This document shows, piece after piece, positions 59,482 to 59,530 of a stretch of 59,530 nt of DNA. Positions within the stretch are counted from its first letter, which is position 1; each line of letters starts with the position of its first letter. The DNA comes from Betaproteobacteria bacterium (GTDB lineage: Bacteria > Pseudomonadota > Gammaproteobacteria > Burkholderiales > SG8-41), in the NCBI GenBank assembly GCA_900299145.1, contig OMIN01000095.1, positions 1-59,530 on the forward strand, given 5' to 3'. Made by a program: the position numbers and the translations under genes. The notes below the pieces were generated by a model, which worked only from the letters and a program-made list of their open reading frames with translations, was not told where the DNA came from and searched no databases.

Positions 59482-59530
59482 GGCGAGAGTATTGCACGAT
59501 GCTAGTATGTGTGCTCGTTTCGCTATCCAA

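Noticed and set aside
1-59530. CRISPR array, tRNA, IS transposase or prophage genes
   Set aside because: No regularly spaced repeats, cloverleaf-like sequences in gaps, transposase or phage proteins were seen.

Overview
The window looks like chromosome from a GC-rich betaproteobacterium, probably Burkholderiales. The evidence is the gene content and order: rpsF-priB-rpsR-rplI followed by dnaB, surE-pcm-nlpD, dnaX and ybaB-recR, and seven separate Bug-type (tripartite tricarboxylate) receptor genes without membrane partners. No phage, IS transposase, CRISPR array or tRNA was seen.

Layout. 1-6081: tail of an ABC exporter, a DsbA-family protein, a cupin protein, then a TusA-like/DsrE pair leading into a PhnD-PhnE-PhnC type importer. 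6146-10877: molybdenum block (ModE-like regulator, a palindromic ModE-type operator, modABC, mobB, moaD, moaE) overlapping crcB. 10995-15131: a REC/HD-GYP response regulator and a very long Ala/Glu coiled-coil membrane protein in one reading frame, separated by a single TAG. 15391-31621: accessory metabolism (Bug receptors, a TRAP-type receptor, dehydrogenases, a nitrilase-family hydrolase, RraA, acyl-CoA dehydrogenase, class III CoA-transferase), plus Tex and a tandem cNMP-domain protein. 31823-40235: housekeeping (surE, pcm, nlpD, SRP RNA, pagL, dnaX, ybaB, recR, an RsuA/RluB pseudouridine synthase) with an M20 peptidase inserted. 40311-53017: catabolic and redox genes, including a TRAP transporter operon, an OsmC-family gene with an in-frame UGA, and a cupin-rubredoxin fusion. 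53240-59481: ribosomal/replication genes, a PIN-PhoH ATPase, a Bcp-type peroxiredoxin and ArnD.

Two observations stand out. First, the OsmC gene at 50323-50865 is split by a TGA exactly where the family has its conserved cysteine. It is followed, 11 nt later, by a stem-loop with a bulged U and a GGU loop very like the E. coli fdhF SECIS. I read it as a selenocysteine-containing OsmC protein. Second, an AT-rich motif of about 20-28 bp (core TAASTATTTGTTTTWATTGA, S=G/C) occurs about 19 times, in both orientations. Almost all copies lie at gene boundaries, and many touch or sit within 15 nt of a start codon. I know of no described element that it matches.

A third repeat family consists of paired palindromes with the core ATTCCAGCG..CGCTGGAAT. 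There are three copies; one is a 111-bp unit with nearly perfect 27-bp terminal inverted repeats.
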